From the NCBI RefSeq assembly GCF_020595055.1, contig NZ_JAJDOO010000010.1:102257-166256 (forward strand): 64,000 nucleotides of DNA, in the 5' to 3' direction. The number at the start of each line of letters is the position of its first letter. The first letter of the stretch is position 1. The notes under the pieces were generated by a model that did no database searches, was not told the DNA's origin, and saw nothing but the letters and a program-made list of their open reading frames with translations. This DNA comes from Desulfosporosinus shakirovi (GTDB lineage Bacteria; Bacillota; Desulfitobacteriia; Desulfitobacteriales; Desulfitobacteriaceae). Positions 9,759 to 18,265 of this stretch are shown here, piece after piece. The position numbers and the translations under genes are program-made.

Positions 9759-10738
9759 TCCTTACCCAGCCACTTCATCATCAAGGGAGTTTCCACACAA
9801 GGTGCGTCCCAGCGATAAATACCCATAGGCGCTTTATACACTCTCTTATTTTTTACAGCCTCGATTGTACTCCAATCTTGACCTGAATACTTGTTCTCAT
9901 ATAAATCTTCGGGTAATATTTCGGAGAAGTTACTCAGAATGATCACTTCCGGATTCCAGGCTATAACCTGTTCCATTGTAACTTTCTTCCAGTTGTCTCC
10001 CGTCACCTCATTTGCCACGTTCACCCCGCCTGCAGTATCGATCATGATTTTATTCACAGATTCACCTGTGGCTACTTGCAGTTGTTCATCTCTCAGATAC
10101 AGGGTCTTAGGTTTATCCCGACTCGTTAGTGAACTCTCCTTAGACTTGAGATAGCTATTAGTATCCTGTTGATACTGGATAAGCGCAGTTGCCCGCTCTT
10201 GCTGGTTTAATATCTCACCCACCAGCTCGATCCCCTTTTGAACATCCTCAAGGGTCCCATATTTGATAGCCACAGAAGGGATACCGATCTCTGCCAGCTT
10301 TTTGCCTACTTCCGGCTGATAATCCCAAATGACGACCAAATCAGGCTTTAGCTTGGCTACCTCTTCGTAATTGACATTAAAATTATTATCGACGAAGGTT
10401 GAATTAATGTTAGCCATTTCAGGCGCCATAGCCTTCAAAATGTTTTTTTCGTAGGCCTTCATAGCAGACGGATGCATCCCCACAATTTTTTCACCCGACC
10501 CGTCAACTGCATAGACAATAGTAGCCCAAGGAATAGGCACAACGGCAATCTTTTCTACATTAGCTTTGATTGTTACTTGGTTGCCCAGCAAATCTGTGAC
10601 AATTTTTGTCCCAGAGGATTGATTAGATGACGTCTTTATTTCATTCCCACGGGATTGACAACCCGCGAGGCTTAACATTAAAAACGTTACTAGTAGAAGT
10701 GATAATAAGGCCTTTCTTCTTTTATAATGCTTGATCAT
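9677..10738 (-). CDS. ABC transporter substrate-binding lipoprotein with altered C-terminus
   Basis: Iron-complex/cobalamin-type binding protein (FhuD/BtuF class), 353 residues. A signal peptide and lipobox (LSLAGC) are at the N-terminus; ATG 10738 follows TTGGAGGAATTTAC. The class-III binding fold is recognisable (VAVVPIPWATIVYAVDGSGE; VTMEQVIAWNPEVIILSNF; VYKAPMGIYRWDAPC). After GKDWLYP the frame runs into out-of-frame permease sequence, so about the last 25 residues are not native. The fold may still form, but the transporter is broken. It follows the nitrogenase-like gene by 29 bases in the same operon. Confidence 0.85.
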   Translation of the reverse strand: MIKHYKRRKALLSLLLVTFLMLSLAGCQSRGNEIKTSSNQSSGTKIVTDLLGNQVTIKANVEKIAVVPIPWATIVYAVDGSGEKIVGMHPSAMKAYEKNILKAMAPEMANINSTFVDNNFNVNYEEVAKLKPDLVVIWDYQPEVGKKLAEIGIPSVAIKYGTLEDVQKGIELVGEILNQQERATALIQYQQDTNSYLKSKESSLTSRDKPKTLYLRDEQLQVATGESVNKIMIDTAGGVNVANEVTGDNWKKVTMEQVIAWNPEVIILSNFSEILPEDLYENKYSGQDWSTIEAVKNKRVYKAPMGIYRWDAPCVETPLMMKWLGKDWLYPISAVCLWEKTIRTCFLPLVLLE

Positions 10739-10767
10739 GTAAATTCCTCCAATGTATTGTTAAAATG

Positions 10768-11967
10768 TTATACCTCGATAAAGCTGGCCAAATAATCATA
10801 CCCTCTTTTTCCGATGAACTCGTAATGTGTACCGGAATACATAGGTCCGCTCAAACCCACATGTGGGATAGGCACATACTGGGGGCTGCCTTCGCCCAGA
10901 AGTCTCTGATACAGCGGGTCTCCGACAATGATATCCGGCTGAATTATATCAATCCACTGGACCAGTGCTTCTTCATCCTCAAGCAAATGGACATCGGCAA
11001 GTGCCTTTTCCTGATAAACTTTCTGCATTCGTCTATCTATTTTTATCAGACTAGTTGTCTTAACATAGTCAAGACCAAAGTCGTTACGCAGACACGAGGC
11101 CGTACAGGAAGCAAAGAGAGGTTCGCCTATCACGACAGCTCTCTTTCTAAACTTTGGTTTACCAGTCGGAACGTAGTGTTGCTCGCTTGCATTGCCCAGG
11201 GGAATGTCTACTATCTCCGCCAAATCCTGATATAGCCGCTGCATGCCCCACAAACCCACAGGCACATGCATGACATAAGGTATGGAATATTCATTTTTCA
11301 TATATTGAGCAAACCCTACACCCTCATGTGACACAACCAAGTTCAAGGCTGCAGCGGACATTTTCTTATAGGTTGCCATGTCTATTTTCTCTAATGGTGA
11401 ACAATTAATTTCCAGTCCGAACTTCTCCAGTTCGTCAATAAGTTTGGTTAAATGTATTTCCTTGCCCAGACTTAGGGGCGTATACCCGATGATATTCACT
11501 TGATTTATCTTCTTCTCCCTCCTTTCCAGAAAATGCTTACCCAAGGTTAGCAGCATATTGTAAACCCCAGAGTAATAAGTCTCAAATCTTTCCATAGGAA
11601 GGGCTAAAGTGGTCAAGCCTGTTCTCCTGCTTAGCTTAGTTGCCATTGAGTCAATATCGACTCCCGTCAAAGCTGGGACCGGCGTACCCATAATTGCAAT
11701 GCATTCGACCTGAGGATTTTGTGCTCAAAGCCTTTCCGCCTGAAACAGAAATTCATCTTCTGAGCCCATGACGGCCTCCAGCTCTCCCAGCTTGGAGCTA
11801 AAGAACAAGGTTTGACTCAAATCTCTAATTTCATCACATTCAATAACTGCACTGCTACACCCGCCGGGCGAGTACAAAAGGTTGAGTGAAGGCAGAGCAA
11901 AGAGAAGAGAGCAGGCACCAGAATAATCACTTGCCAGCGAAGGCACGCGGGTCAAAAGTCCACTCAT
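10768..11967 (-). pseudogene. Nitrogenase-like component 1, second (K/N-like) subunit, in-frame TGA
   Basis: Homologue of NifK/NifN-type subunits in the nitrogenase-like (Nfl) group. ATG 11967 overlaps the D-like stop (ATGA) and follows GGAGGG. The N-terminal part carries SPGGCSSAVIECDE, the Cys region that binds a bridging cluster in this superfamily. The second part has IAIMGTPVPALTGVDIDSMA. The two are in the same frame, separated only by a TGA codon at 11725-11727 after ..FQAERL. With the stop, 80 residues are made. A cysteine, arginine or tryptophan codon could have mutated to TGA. Reactivity is unknown; residues for FeMo-co binding are not evident. Confidence 0.75.
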
Positions 11968-13214
11968 CGCATACCCTCCAAAATTCCCAAAATACCTTCG
12001 TACCCGAAATGGTAATCCACACTCAATAATACCTCTTTGGATGTCAGACAATAAAACGCTGCTTTTTCGCCAATAGCTATATCTATCCCTTCAAACCCCC
12101 TCGTCTGAGTTTCAAAGGCTATGTTTGAAACTAAATAAACTTCCGCCTTACTTCCCATAAAGGCGAGTGCTTCAATATACGTCATATCTTGTTTGTTCGC
12201 TGTTTCGGCAAATATAACCTCAACAGGAAGACCGATCAACTCTAACGTATGGGCAAGCTCAAAAGACCTGGGCCCAATTCCCACCGCAATTCGTTTTCCA
12301 TCTAATGCGTCAGTGACTCCAGCAGCAAGCCTATGGTACTCGTGGGTATCCTGACTATAATCCCAAGTGACCTGCAATCCCTCCATCAATGCTGAATAGC
12401 TATGTTTTATATCTTTCATATTGTACTGAGCTGGCAAGTATAGTAAGGGTATGTCCCATTTTTTCCGCATGCGCACCGCCAAATCATAACCAAAAGAATC
12501 CAAAGCAATATTTAGCTTTCCGTTTGCCAGGTCTTCAAATTCTTCGTAGGAATCCAGTGCCGCAAATTCTCTAATCTTCTCACTAGAGCAATAGTTTCTG
12601 AATATCTGCCTCAGCCCTGAATACTGAGGAAGTTTTCCTGCATCCCCTAACACATTGATGTGGCATTGCTCCTCTTGTGAAATGCCCCTTTGCAGTAAAT
12701 CAATAAAAATATCCCCCAGTCGCTCTTTAGGAAGTGTCCGTCTCCGAGAAAGCGGTCCCCGCTCAAAAATCTTCACAGGTATTCCATATTGAGTTTCAAT
12801 TCGTTTCGTTATTCCTACGAAATCTGTACCTGTAAGAATATCGGCACAGGTAATATAAACGATGATCGCTTTTGAGCGGCGCGAACTCACAAGACCTTCT
12901 AGCGCCTCCTCCAATTTTTCCAGATGCTTCCCCGCTGCAAAATCGTGGCTGGATACCTGAAGCAGGAATAACCTTTCGTTCAACCTCTTTTTCGCGGCTC
13001 GAAAATATAATACTCTTGAGCAGGATGAAGGACCTGCTGCCAGGACATCAATGCCCCGCACACATAAGGCCAAATTGACCAATTCTCCACAATCATCCTC
13101 CGCTATACCCCTGTCAAAAAAGCTGTTTAAGGGCAACTTCGCCTCAATATCTGCCAATTTAATCTTTTCTTCCCAGCTACTTGTTTTGATATATACCGAA
13201 CAAGACAATTCCAC
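11964..13214 (-). CDS. Nitrogenase-like component 1, D/E-like subunit
   Basis: About 416 residues of the nitrogenase component 1 superfamily (NifD/NifE/BchN-like). Visible features are the Cys-containing GPSSCSRVLYF and YITCADILTGTDFVGITKRI, followed by a second Rossmann-type domain (GKRIAVGIGPRSFELAHTLE). The protein is shorter than true NifD and lacks the NifD-type active-site pattern, so it is probably not an N2 reductase. I placed the start at GTG 13214, just after the H-like stop and behind GGGGGAG; an ATG at 13304 would overlap the H-like gene by 65 bases. It is the only intact subunit of the three. Confidence 0.8.
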   Translation of the reverse strand: MELSCSVYIKTSSWEEKIKLADIEAKLPLNSFFDRGIAEDDCGELVNLALCVRGIDVLAAGPSSCSRVLYFRAAKKRLNERLFLLQVSSHDFAAGKHLEKLEEALEGLVSSRRSKAIIVYITCADILTGTDFVGITKRIETQYGIPVKIFERGPLSRRRTLPKERLGDIFIDLLQRGISQEEQCHINVLGDAGKLPQYSGLRQIFRNYCSSEKIREFAALDSYEEFEDLANGKLNIALDSFGYDLAVRMRKKWDIPLLYLPAQYNMKDIKHSYSALMEGLQVTWDYSQDTHEYHRLAAGVTDALDGKRIAVGIGPRSFELAHTLELIGLPVEVIFAETANKQDMTYIEALAFMGSKAEVYLVSNIAFETQTRGFEGIDIAIGEKAAFYCLTSKEVLLSVDYHFGYEGILGILEGMR

Positions 13215-13239
13215 TCCCCCGCTTTCCGCTATCCAACCT

Positions 13240-14092
13240 CTATGCTTTTCGCAATTCCAGGTCAAGCATGTAGTGACTGAGTTTTTCCAATTCATCATCT
13301 TCAAGAGCTGTTACTGGCTTATAACCTTGATCCTCTGTGATAACACCCGCTAAATCTTTAAAGAAACCAGCTACCTTTGAATCTGGAAACTTTTCCAGAA
13401 CCGTTTTGCCTTCAAGTTCCGCAAGAGCAATTTCTCTGCTGAAAGGGACTTCAGCCACTATCCGCGTATCCGTCAAAGAGACAAATTCCTCGACTGCCGC
13501 CCTACTCGAGTCACCATTTCTACAGTTGTGAATTAATCCCCCCAGGATTATTGGCCTTGTCCCCTGGCTTCTAGTGATAGCCTTCATGATATTGTTAGCA
13601 GCATATACAGACATGAATTCCGAGGAGGTTACAATATAAATTGTATCTGCATACCCTTCGCGCATAGGAACCGAAAATCCACCACACACGACATCACCCA
13701 GGACATCATAAACAACGGCGTCCCAAACTTCATCCCATAGTTCCAGATAGGTTCAATTCATCCATCATGGTGATAATTCCCCTACCTGCACAGCCAATGC
13801 CGGCTTCGGGGCCTCCGGCTTTAATGCAATTAACACCACTAAAACCAGGAAATACGATATCCTGCCGAGAAATACCTATACGCTTAGCCTGCAATTGCTG
13901 TAAAACCGTAGGAATTTTACGCCCCACAAGGCATCTTGTGGAATCCGCCTTAGGATCGCAGCCAATGTGCAAGGTCCTAAGCCCCTGAATTGCCAAAGCT
14001 GCAGAGATATTGCCAGCCACTGTCGATTTTCCGATTCCGCCTTTTCCATAGAACGCTAGTTTTAGGCAGTCCCTCTCTTTTCCAACCTTCAT
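13240..14092 (-). pseudogene. Nitrogenase-like iron protein (NifH/BchL family), frameshifted
   Basis: ATP-dependent electron donor of the NifH family. The first half has the P-loop [27 protein letters not shown] and the cluster ligand in GIGCAGRGI. The second half has [13 protein letters not shown] and the regulatory loop. Near 13735-13745 the frame breaks: reading LNLSG then [14 protein letters not shown] requires removal of one base (an extra A in GGAACTA). The two halves are otherwise complete. ATG 14092 overlaps the acetyltransferase stop. As read, a truncated protein of 120 residues would result. Confidence 0.85.
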
Positions 14093-14445
14093 ATTGTTTT
14101 CTCCATATGAACGGTTTCCGCACTGCCACCCTCGTCAATTGTTTTGAAACCCTGTTTTTTCCAAAAAGTAGTTAAGGGGTGATACCAACCTTTCAGCAAT
14201 TCAATCCGGTCATTATAAGTACAGATTGCAGCAGTACCTACAACTTCACCCACCTTTGTGAGTACTCTCCACAGGTTGCAGTTTGCAGGCTCCAAATACC
14301 TCTTGCCCAGCCCCCATACATCATCCGTTATGGCCAACTGGCCTTCCTGGGCAAATAGTTCTTTCAACTGGAACAATAAAAATTTCTGCACACCATCAAT
14401 ATCTTCTGTTCTAATAGGTCGGATAATTATGTCTTGCTTATTCAA
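14089..14445 (-). CDS. GNAT-family acetyltransferase, internally deleted
   Basis: 118 residues with the start ([18 protein letters not shown]) and end ([21 protein letters not shown]) of a GNAT N-acetyltransferase, but without the central acetyl-CoA-binding Q/R-x-x-G-x-G/A segment. The join lies around [17 protein letters not shown], where about 40 residues appear to be missing in frame. The protein is likely inactive. It overlaps the following nifH-like gene by 4 bases, so it belonged to the same operon. Start ATG 14445 has AGGAGGG upstream. Confidence 0.6.
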   Translation of the reverse strand: MNKQDIIIRPIRTEDIDGVQKFLLFQLKELFAQEGQLAITDDVWGLGKRYLEPANCNLWRVLTKVGEVVGTAAICTYNDRIELLKGWYHPLTTFWKKQGFKTIDEGGSAETVHMEKTI

Positions 14446-14498
14446 CGCGAACAGCCCTCCTTTTCTGATGACATATCATGGCATTTTGCATTTTAGAT

Positions 14499-14786
14499 TC
14501 AGTCCCCATCCAAAAGAGCCAGTAGCTGTTTGGTGTAAGGATGCCTATTCAGTGCAAAAAGTTCTTTCCCTTCGCAGACATCCACCATTTCTCCTCGCTG
14601 CATAACCATTAGCCGTTCGCTCATAAAGTGAACAGCACTAAGATCATGGGAAATGAAATGAAAAGATAAGCCACTCCATGCAAAAAACCTCTCAACCGAT
14701 TGGTCAAGAGGCTTAAAAACTGATAAACATTTGCTCATCACTAATAATACCTCCTCTATCGCTCGTAGAGTTTCGGCTTGCATCAT
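14499..14786 (-). pseudogene. Truncated ABC ATPase (peptide/nickel type), fused to unrelated start
   Basis: The last 45 residues (FISHDLSAVHFMSERLMVMQRGE, then HPYTKQLLALL) are the C-terminal part of an oligopeptide/nickel ABC ATPase: the switch His-Asp and the region after it. Walker A, signature and Walker B are absent. The first ~45 residues are not recognised. The ATG starts only a few bases after the cobalamin riboswitch and has no ribosome site, so a deletion has probably removed the original gene start. Confidence 0.6.
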
Positions 14787-14789
14787 TTA

Positions 14790-14930
14790 GGCAGGTCTTC
14801 TGACTCTGGATCATCAATGGTTCATACCTTCCCGGACTCGTCCAGTGGCATCAATGAGCCATTTCCCCATCACAGCGGCGGGACCATGCAGGAATTACAC
14901 CTGTTTCCCTTTTAAACCGAGGTTCTCGAA
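14790..14930 (-). promoter_or_regulatory. Cobalamin riboswitch 1 (operon-proximal)
   Basis: Minus-strand sequence shows the class hallmarks in order: GGGAAACAGGTGTAATTCC, then GGTCCCGCCGCTGTGATGG, then GGGAAGG, and at the 3' end the B12 box GTCAGAAGACCTGCC. It opens directly onto the truncated ABC gene and the nitrogenase-like operon. Expected effect from the family: adenosyl- or methylcobalamin binding lowers expression. Confidence 0.9.
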
Positions 14931-14992
14931 CTTCAGTACCTAAATTCCCTAAGTATTTAGTTTTATTGATATCTAGTGATCATCGACACCTA

Positions 14993-15172
14993 TAAAAAAA
15001 TAAAGAGACAACCTCACATCACTAATCCAGAAGACAGCAATGTATCGGTTGTCTCGGACGGCGCGTTCTCCTCCGCTTTCAAGTTGCATTCGCATTTTTG
15101 AAAGCTGATCCCACTTGAACAAGACATTGACCCCGCAGGTCAGTTTCCCTCTGGAAACCTTTTATGTACATA
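14993..15172 (-). ncRNA. Unassigned structured RNA with intrinsic terminator between two B12 riboswitches
   Basis: Between the two cobalamin riboswitches lies a separate fold on the minus strand. Visible stems are GTTTCC/GGGAAAC, GACC/GGTC and GCTTTCAA/TTGAAAGC. It ends in GAGACAACC (15047-15055) pairing with GGTTGTCTC (15005-15013), followed by a T-rich run, which looks like a terminator. It lacks the B12 box, so it is not a third copy. No coding frame is visible. I do not recognise the motif; a metal- or cofactor-sensing leader is possible. Confidence 0.45.
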
Positions 15173-15205
15173 AAATAATAGATAAAGCCCTTCATAATGA
15201 AGGGC
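15170..15205 (-). terminator. Expression-platform terminator of cobalamin riboswitch 2
   Basis: Perfect GCCCTTCAT/ATGAAGGGC hairpin (15187-15205) followed on the minus strand by TTTATCTATTATTTT, about 50 bases after the second riboswitch aptamer. Confidence 0.75.
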
Positions 15206-15251
15206 CGAATTAACAAGTCCCTCCACCCATCCATCGTGAGTAAAGCATCTA

Positions 15252-15395
15252 AGCAATCAGGTCTCCTGGCTCAGGATCCTCATTTACTGCCTCCTTCCCA
15301 AGTTTCCTCAGTGGATGTTTGGCAGAAACTCCCCGTTACAGTGGCGGGACCGCGCCGGATTTACACCGGCTTCCCTGTTATGATTTCTCTGCTAA
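15252..15395 (-). promoter_or_regulatory. Cobalamin riboswitch 2 (promoter-proximal)
   Basis: Minus-strand hallmarks: GGGAAGCCGGTGTAAATCC, GCGGTCCCGCCACTGTAACG, GGGAAGG and the B12 box GAGCCAGGAGACCTGATTGC. It has its own terminator downstream, so the operon leader holds two B12 sensors in series, separated by an unassigned RNA. Confidence 0.92.
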
Positions 15396-15428
15396 AGAAA
15401 ATCACTTGCTCATTTATTTAATAAATTA

Positions 15429-15457
15429 AACTTAACACAAAACCACAACATGGTCAA
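15429..15457 (-). promoter_or_regulatory. Likely promoter of the B12-controlled operon
   Basis: On the minus strand, TTGACC (15457-15452) and TAAGTT (15434-15429) are spaced 17 bases apart, immediately upstream of riboswitch 2. Confidence 0.45.
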
Positions 15458-15602
15458 GCATACTGACGTTGAACAATGAACACTAGGTGACATCGGAAAT
15501 CCTCTTTTCAGTTTAGAATTGTTGTATGAAATATATTTTACCTGATGAACCAAGGCTATGGGCTTGTTACCGCCTATGATGGTGACAAAGAAAATAAAAA
15601 CG

Positions 15603-15636
15603 GACTGTTACTGGACCTGAAGATCCGGTAACAGTC
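15603..15636 (-). terminator. Terminator after molbindin gene
   Basis: GACTGTTACTGG / CCGGTAACAGTC stem followed on the minus strand by CGTTTTTATTTT. It lies downstream of the mop gene. The 15437-15602 stretch otherwise shows no gene. Confidence 0.75.
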
Positions 15637-15685
15637 GTTTTATCATTAATTTTCCAGAATATTTAACGCCTTTATAACGGATTCA

Positions 15686-15892
15686 CTATTTCATAATCAT
15701 AACAGAACTTGCTTTGATAAGAGCGGTGACATCGTCTCCCACTTTAAGCTCCATTGAATCCGCCGACCCGGTGGTAATTGAAGCTACTACCACTGCTTGA
15801 GCACTAACATCTAAGATTACTTCAGTCGATACCGGACCTTTCTTAATGTCCTTAATTTTCCCTTTAAGCTGATTTCTCGTCGATAATTTCAT
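15686..15892 (-). CDS. mop: Molybdate-binding Mop (molbindin) protein
   Basis: A single TOBE/Mop domain of 68 residues, the typical size of cytoplasmic molbindins that store molybdate or tungstate as hexamers. It starts MKLSTRNQLKGKI and contains VSTEVILDV and ITTGSADSMELKVGD, the classical Mop repeat. ATG 15892 is chosen because GGAGGTGTACAT precedes it; a longer upstream frame has no support. It stands alone with its own terminator. It fits with the two molybdate transporters elsewhere in the window. Confidence 0.92.
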   Translation of the reverse strand: MKLSTRNQLKGKIKDIKKGPVSTEVILDVSAQAVVVASITTGSADSMELKVGDDVTALIKASSVMIMK

Positions 15893-16247
15893 ATGTACAC
15901 CTCCATCTATAGTCATGCATAGTATTGCACCAACAAGAAATATACATACAAAACCGCTTCCATTCCGGGCCAATATCTTGGCGAATGATTTCCTATGGTC
16001 ATCTTCAATCCTTCCATTGCAGTTCTAAGCCAACCGCTTCTGAGCTAATCTGCTGGGCTCTGCGACCCTAGAAGAGCCGTACGAGTCTTGCCATTTGATG
16101 AATCGTATGATGTTCCTTTCTGTCGCTGACCACAGCATCAGCCCTCCCAATTGGGATTTCGGGACTTACAAACTTCGGACTTCGTTTCCGGCCTGCTAGT
16201 TCACTGTCTACACTTAGAGCAATGATCACCCTGTGCCTCTCCAGACT

Positions 16248-16307
16248 TGCTCTATATATAAAGGCACTTTGAGGAAAAATCCTCAAAGTGCCTTTATATA
16301 TAGAGCA
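16248..16307. repeat. Perfect 28-bp inverted repeat
   Basis: Left arm 16248-16275 and right arm 16280-16307 are exact reverse complements (TGCTCTATATATAAAGGCAC...) around an AAAA loop. It lies just beyond the 3' end of the pyridoxamine-oxidase-like gene and could act as a terminator. A stem this long and perfect is unusual for one. The 15893-16315 interval otherwise holds no gene I recognise. Confidence 0.8.
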
Positions 16308-16315
16308 GTATATCG

Positions 16316-16852
16316 TTACCGAGTTTCCAAATGGAACAGTTTGCCCGATTCTACTGAGTTTTCTTTGGCCGTCATTTCCTGAGGCGTTACCCGATAAACA
16401 GAAACCGCATTCCCATCCATGGAAGAGCGATATTTCTCAATCAAAGTGCTGGTTAAAGGTTGGCTGTAATACTTGGGCATAAATTTATCCAGCACTTTTT
16501 GTAATGCCGCAGTAGCCTCTTCGAGATCAGTCACCTTTTCAGCTTTTCCAAAAATCATCACGCTCATGTATGCCGTATCAGCATGGCAAGGTACTGGGTC
16601 GGTTACGGTACCCTGTTCCTTATAGATCGTAAAACAAACAAGGGGATTTTCGGAAAGAATCTTTTCTTTTTTGCCTGAACCCATGCCATGAAAGTAAACA
16701 CAACCATTATGCCATACATAGTTCACCGGAACGGTATAGGGAAAAATACCACTTACCATGCCAAGCACACCTGTTCTTTCTCGCCCAAGAAAGGTTTCGA
16801 TTTTCTGCTGGTCTGTACAGTTTCTCGTCGTATAACTCACCTGATTCATCAC
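16316..16852 (-). CDS. Pyridoxamine 5'-phosphate oxidase family flavoprotein
   Basis: 178 residues with the split beta-barrel flavin fold: FLGRERTGVLGMVSGIFPYT and VPVNYVWHNGCVYFHGMGSG, then KEKILSENPLVCFTIYKEQG. It resembles the NimA/YhjB-like group, which includes nitroimidazole-resistance-type and heme- or F420-binding proteins. The substrate is unknown. It overlaps the glutamine amidotransferase gene by four bases (ATGA), so the two are co-expressed. Confidence 0.82.
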   Translation of the reverse strand: MMNQVSYTTRNCTDQQKIETFLGRERTGVLGMVSGIFPYTVPVNYVWHNGCVYFHGMGSGKKEKILSENPLVCFTIYKEQGTVTDPVPCHADTAYMSVMIFGKAEKVTDLEEATAALQKVLDKFMPKYYSQPLTSTLIEKYRSSMDGNAVSVYRVTPQEMTAKENSVESGKLFHLETR

Positions 16853-17562
16853 AGATCACCCTTTCTAGCCATTTTTTCCAGTTGCGTAAGAAACATAGTC
16901 ATCCACTGGTTATTTAGTTCGATGTATTCAGGGTGAGCAAGCAGTTCTTCCGGTGTCTGAACGTAAATCCCAGGAACCATTTCTCCCCCGCAGTTTTCCA
17001 CCAGGCCCTTGATGATTGACGAAGTATTTTCCATATGAAACTGAAACCCAAAGACCCTTTTTCTATAAATGAAGGCCTGCTGCTTACAGGCATCGCTTTC
17101 CGCCAGGCAGTTCGTATCTTCCGGCAGTACACTGAAGGTGTCCCCATGCCACTGGAATACGATGGGCTGATGAGGGAAAAAGGAAAATAAGGGGGATGAC
17201 CTGGCTTCTTCGCTCCAACGAATTGGAAACCAGCCAATTTCCGGATGAGGATTTTTGGTCACCTTCCCACCTATCACATCAGCAATCAATTGCCCTCCAA
17301 GACATAGGCCAATAATCACTTTACCCGAGTCGATGGCTGCTCGGATGAACGCTTTTTCCTTGATAAGCCAGGGATAAGTTTCCTCTTCGTAAACATTCAT
17401 CGGACCACCCATGACTACCAACCAATCGAAATCCTGCTGGTCAGGCAAAAGGCCATTTTCGTACACTTGGGTATTTGTTATTCTAAAACCTTTTTCCTTG
17501 GCCCAGCCTAGAATGCTCCCGGGATTTTCAAAGGGGGCATGTTGCAAATAGTGAAGCCTCAT
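16849..17562 (-). CDS. Class I glutamine amidotransferase-like protein
   Basis: 237 residues of the GATase1 (GMP synthase-like, YfeJ) family. The nucleophile elbow is IIGLCLGGQLIADVIGGKV, and the catalytic His/Glu region is QFHMENTS. The N-terminus MRLHYLQHAPFENPGSILGW is typical of family members annotated as type 1 glutamine amidotransferases. No partner synthetase domain is present, so the reaction is unknown. It forms a two-gene unit with the flavoprotein that follows. Confidence 0.85.
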   Translation of the reverse strand: MRLHYLQHAPFENPGSILGWAKEKGFRITNTQVYENGLLPDQQDFDWLVVMGGPMNVYEEETYPWLIKEKAFIRAAIDSGKVIIGLCLGGQLIADVIGGKVTKNPHPEIGWFPIRWSEEARSSPLFSFFPHQPIVFQWHGDTFSVLPEDTNCLAESDACKQQAFIYRKRVFGFQFHMENTSSIIKGLVENCGGEMVPGIYVQTPEELLAHPEYIELNNQWMTMFLTQLEKMARKGDL

Positions 17563-17611
17563 CTCCTTATTTCCGTCCTTTCGTCATTAATTTTTGGGGT
17601 TTTTTGGCTTT

Positions 17612-18160
17612 TCACGGGCCGCAATCAGCACCGGTTTTACTCACCCAGTTGGATCTTGAATTTTTCAAAATAGGCACGGCATAGGAAGCAGGCTTTGTTT
17701 CCCTATTTTGCAAAAGAGTCAGATACTCTGTAGGCAAACCCTGCTCTTTGCCACCTTGCACAATAAAATCCAGATATTCAGTGCTGGGAAGTTTCGCCTC
17801 TTTTAAGATATCCTTTTTGTAGATTATAGCATTAATCGTCTCCTGCTTCATATCAACTACTTTCACAGGATAGTGAAAATACGCGCCTGTCCCATTAAGA
17901 CGAGCATCCTCATACACATCTAGTGACTCCCAATCAAAAACCTGCAATTCATATAATACTCCCCAAACCTCCGATTGGAGCTCAGGAACTACCGTTTCCT
18001 GGGCCCCATCCCAAACAGCCGAATATCCGTAAAATTCAACCTTGTAACCTGGCAGACGAGCAACTCCAAGCACCTTTGGACTCGAACACCTTTGCTTCAT
18101 TTGTGCCCAGTTCAGATTTGAACCATAGGCAAAATAACAGTGAGTCACTTTCTTCATCAT
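17612..18160 (-). CDS. Gamma-glutamylcyclotransferase family (AIG2-like) protein
   Basis: 182 residues. The family start is YFAYGSNLNWAQMKQRC, where YGSNL is the substrate-binding loop, followed by LPGYKVEFYG and EVWGVLYEL, with the acidic residue in SLDVYEDA. I chose ATG 18160 because AAAGGAG lies just before it; a longer frame begins at 18202. The family cleaves gamma-glutamyl amides to 5-oxoproline; the physiological substrate is not known. Confidence 0.85.
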   Translation of the reverse strand: MMKKVTHCYFAYGSNLNWAQMKQRCSSPKVLGVARLPGYKVEFYGYSAVWDGAQETVVPELQSEVWGVLYELQVFDWESLDVYEDARLNGTGAYFHYPVKVVDMKQETINAIIYKKDILKEAKLPSTEYLDFIVQGGKEQGLPTEYLTLLQNRETKPASYAVPILKNSRSNWVSKTGADCGP

Positions 18161-18265
18161 TTTTCTCCTTTCACATAATTTCCCAAAAACCTTCACCCTC
18201 ACTACTGCTAGCCAGCGCTAGGTTGGAGCCTTATCACCACCCTCTCCAACCTTTGAAGCCCTATT

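Noticed and set aside
11725..11727. UGA as a selenocysteine codon in the nitrogenase-like K subunit
   Set aside because: No convincing SECIS-like hairpin is seen directly downstream, and the neighbouring genes are also broken; a nonsense mutation is simpler.
14993..15172. A third cobalamin riboswitch
   Set aside because: No B12 box and no CCCGCCACTGT-type core; the fold differs.
15545..15600. Plus-strand piece resembling a receiver domain (GYGLVTAYDGDKE)
   Set aside because: Too short, no start, no conserved neighbours; could be chance.
16068..16286. 72-codon minus-strand frame
   Set aside because: It starts inside the perfect palindrome, has no ribosome site and matches no family I know.
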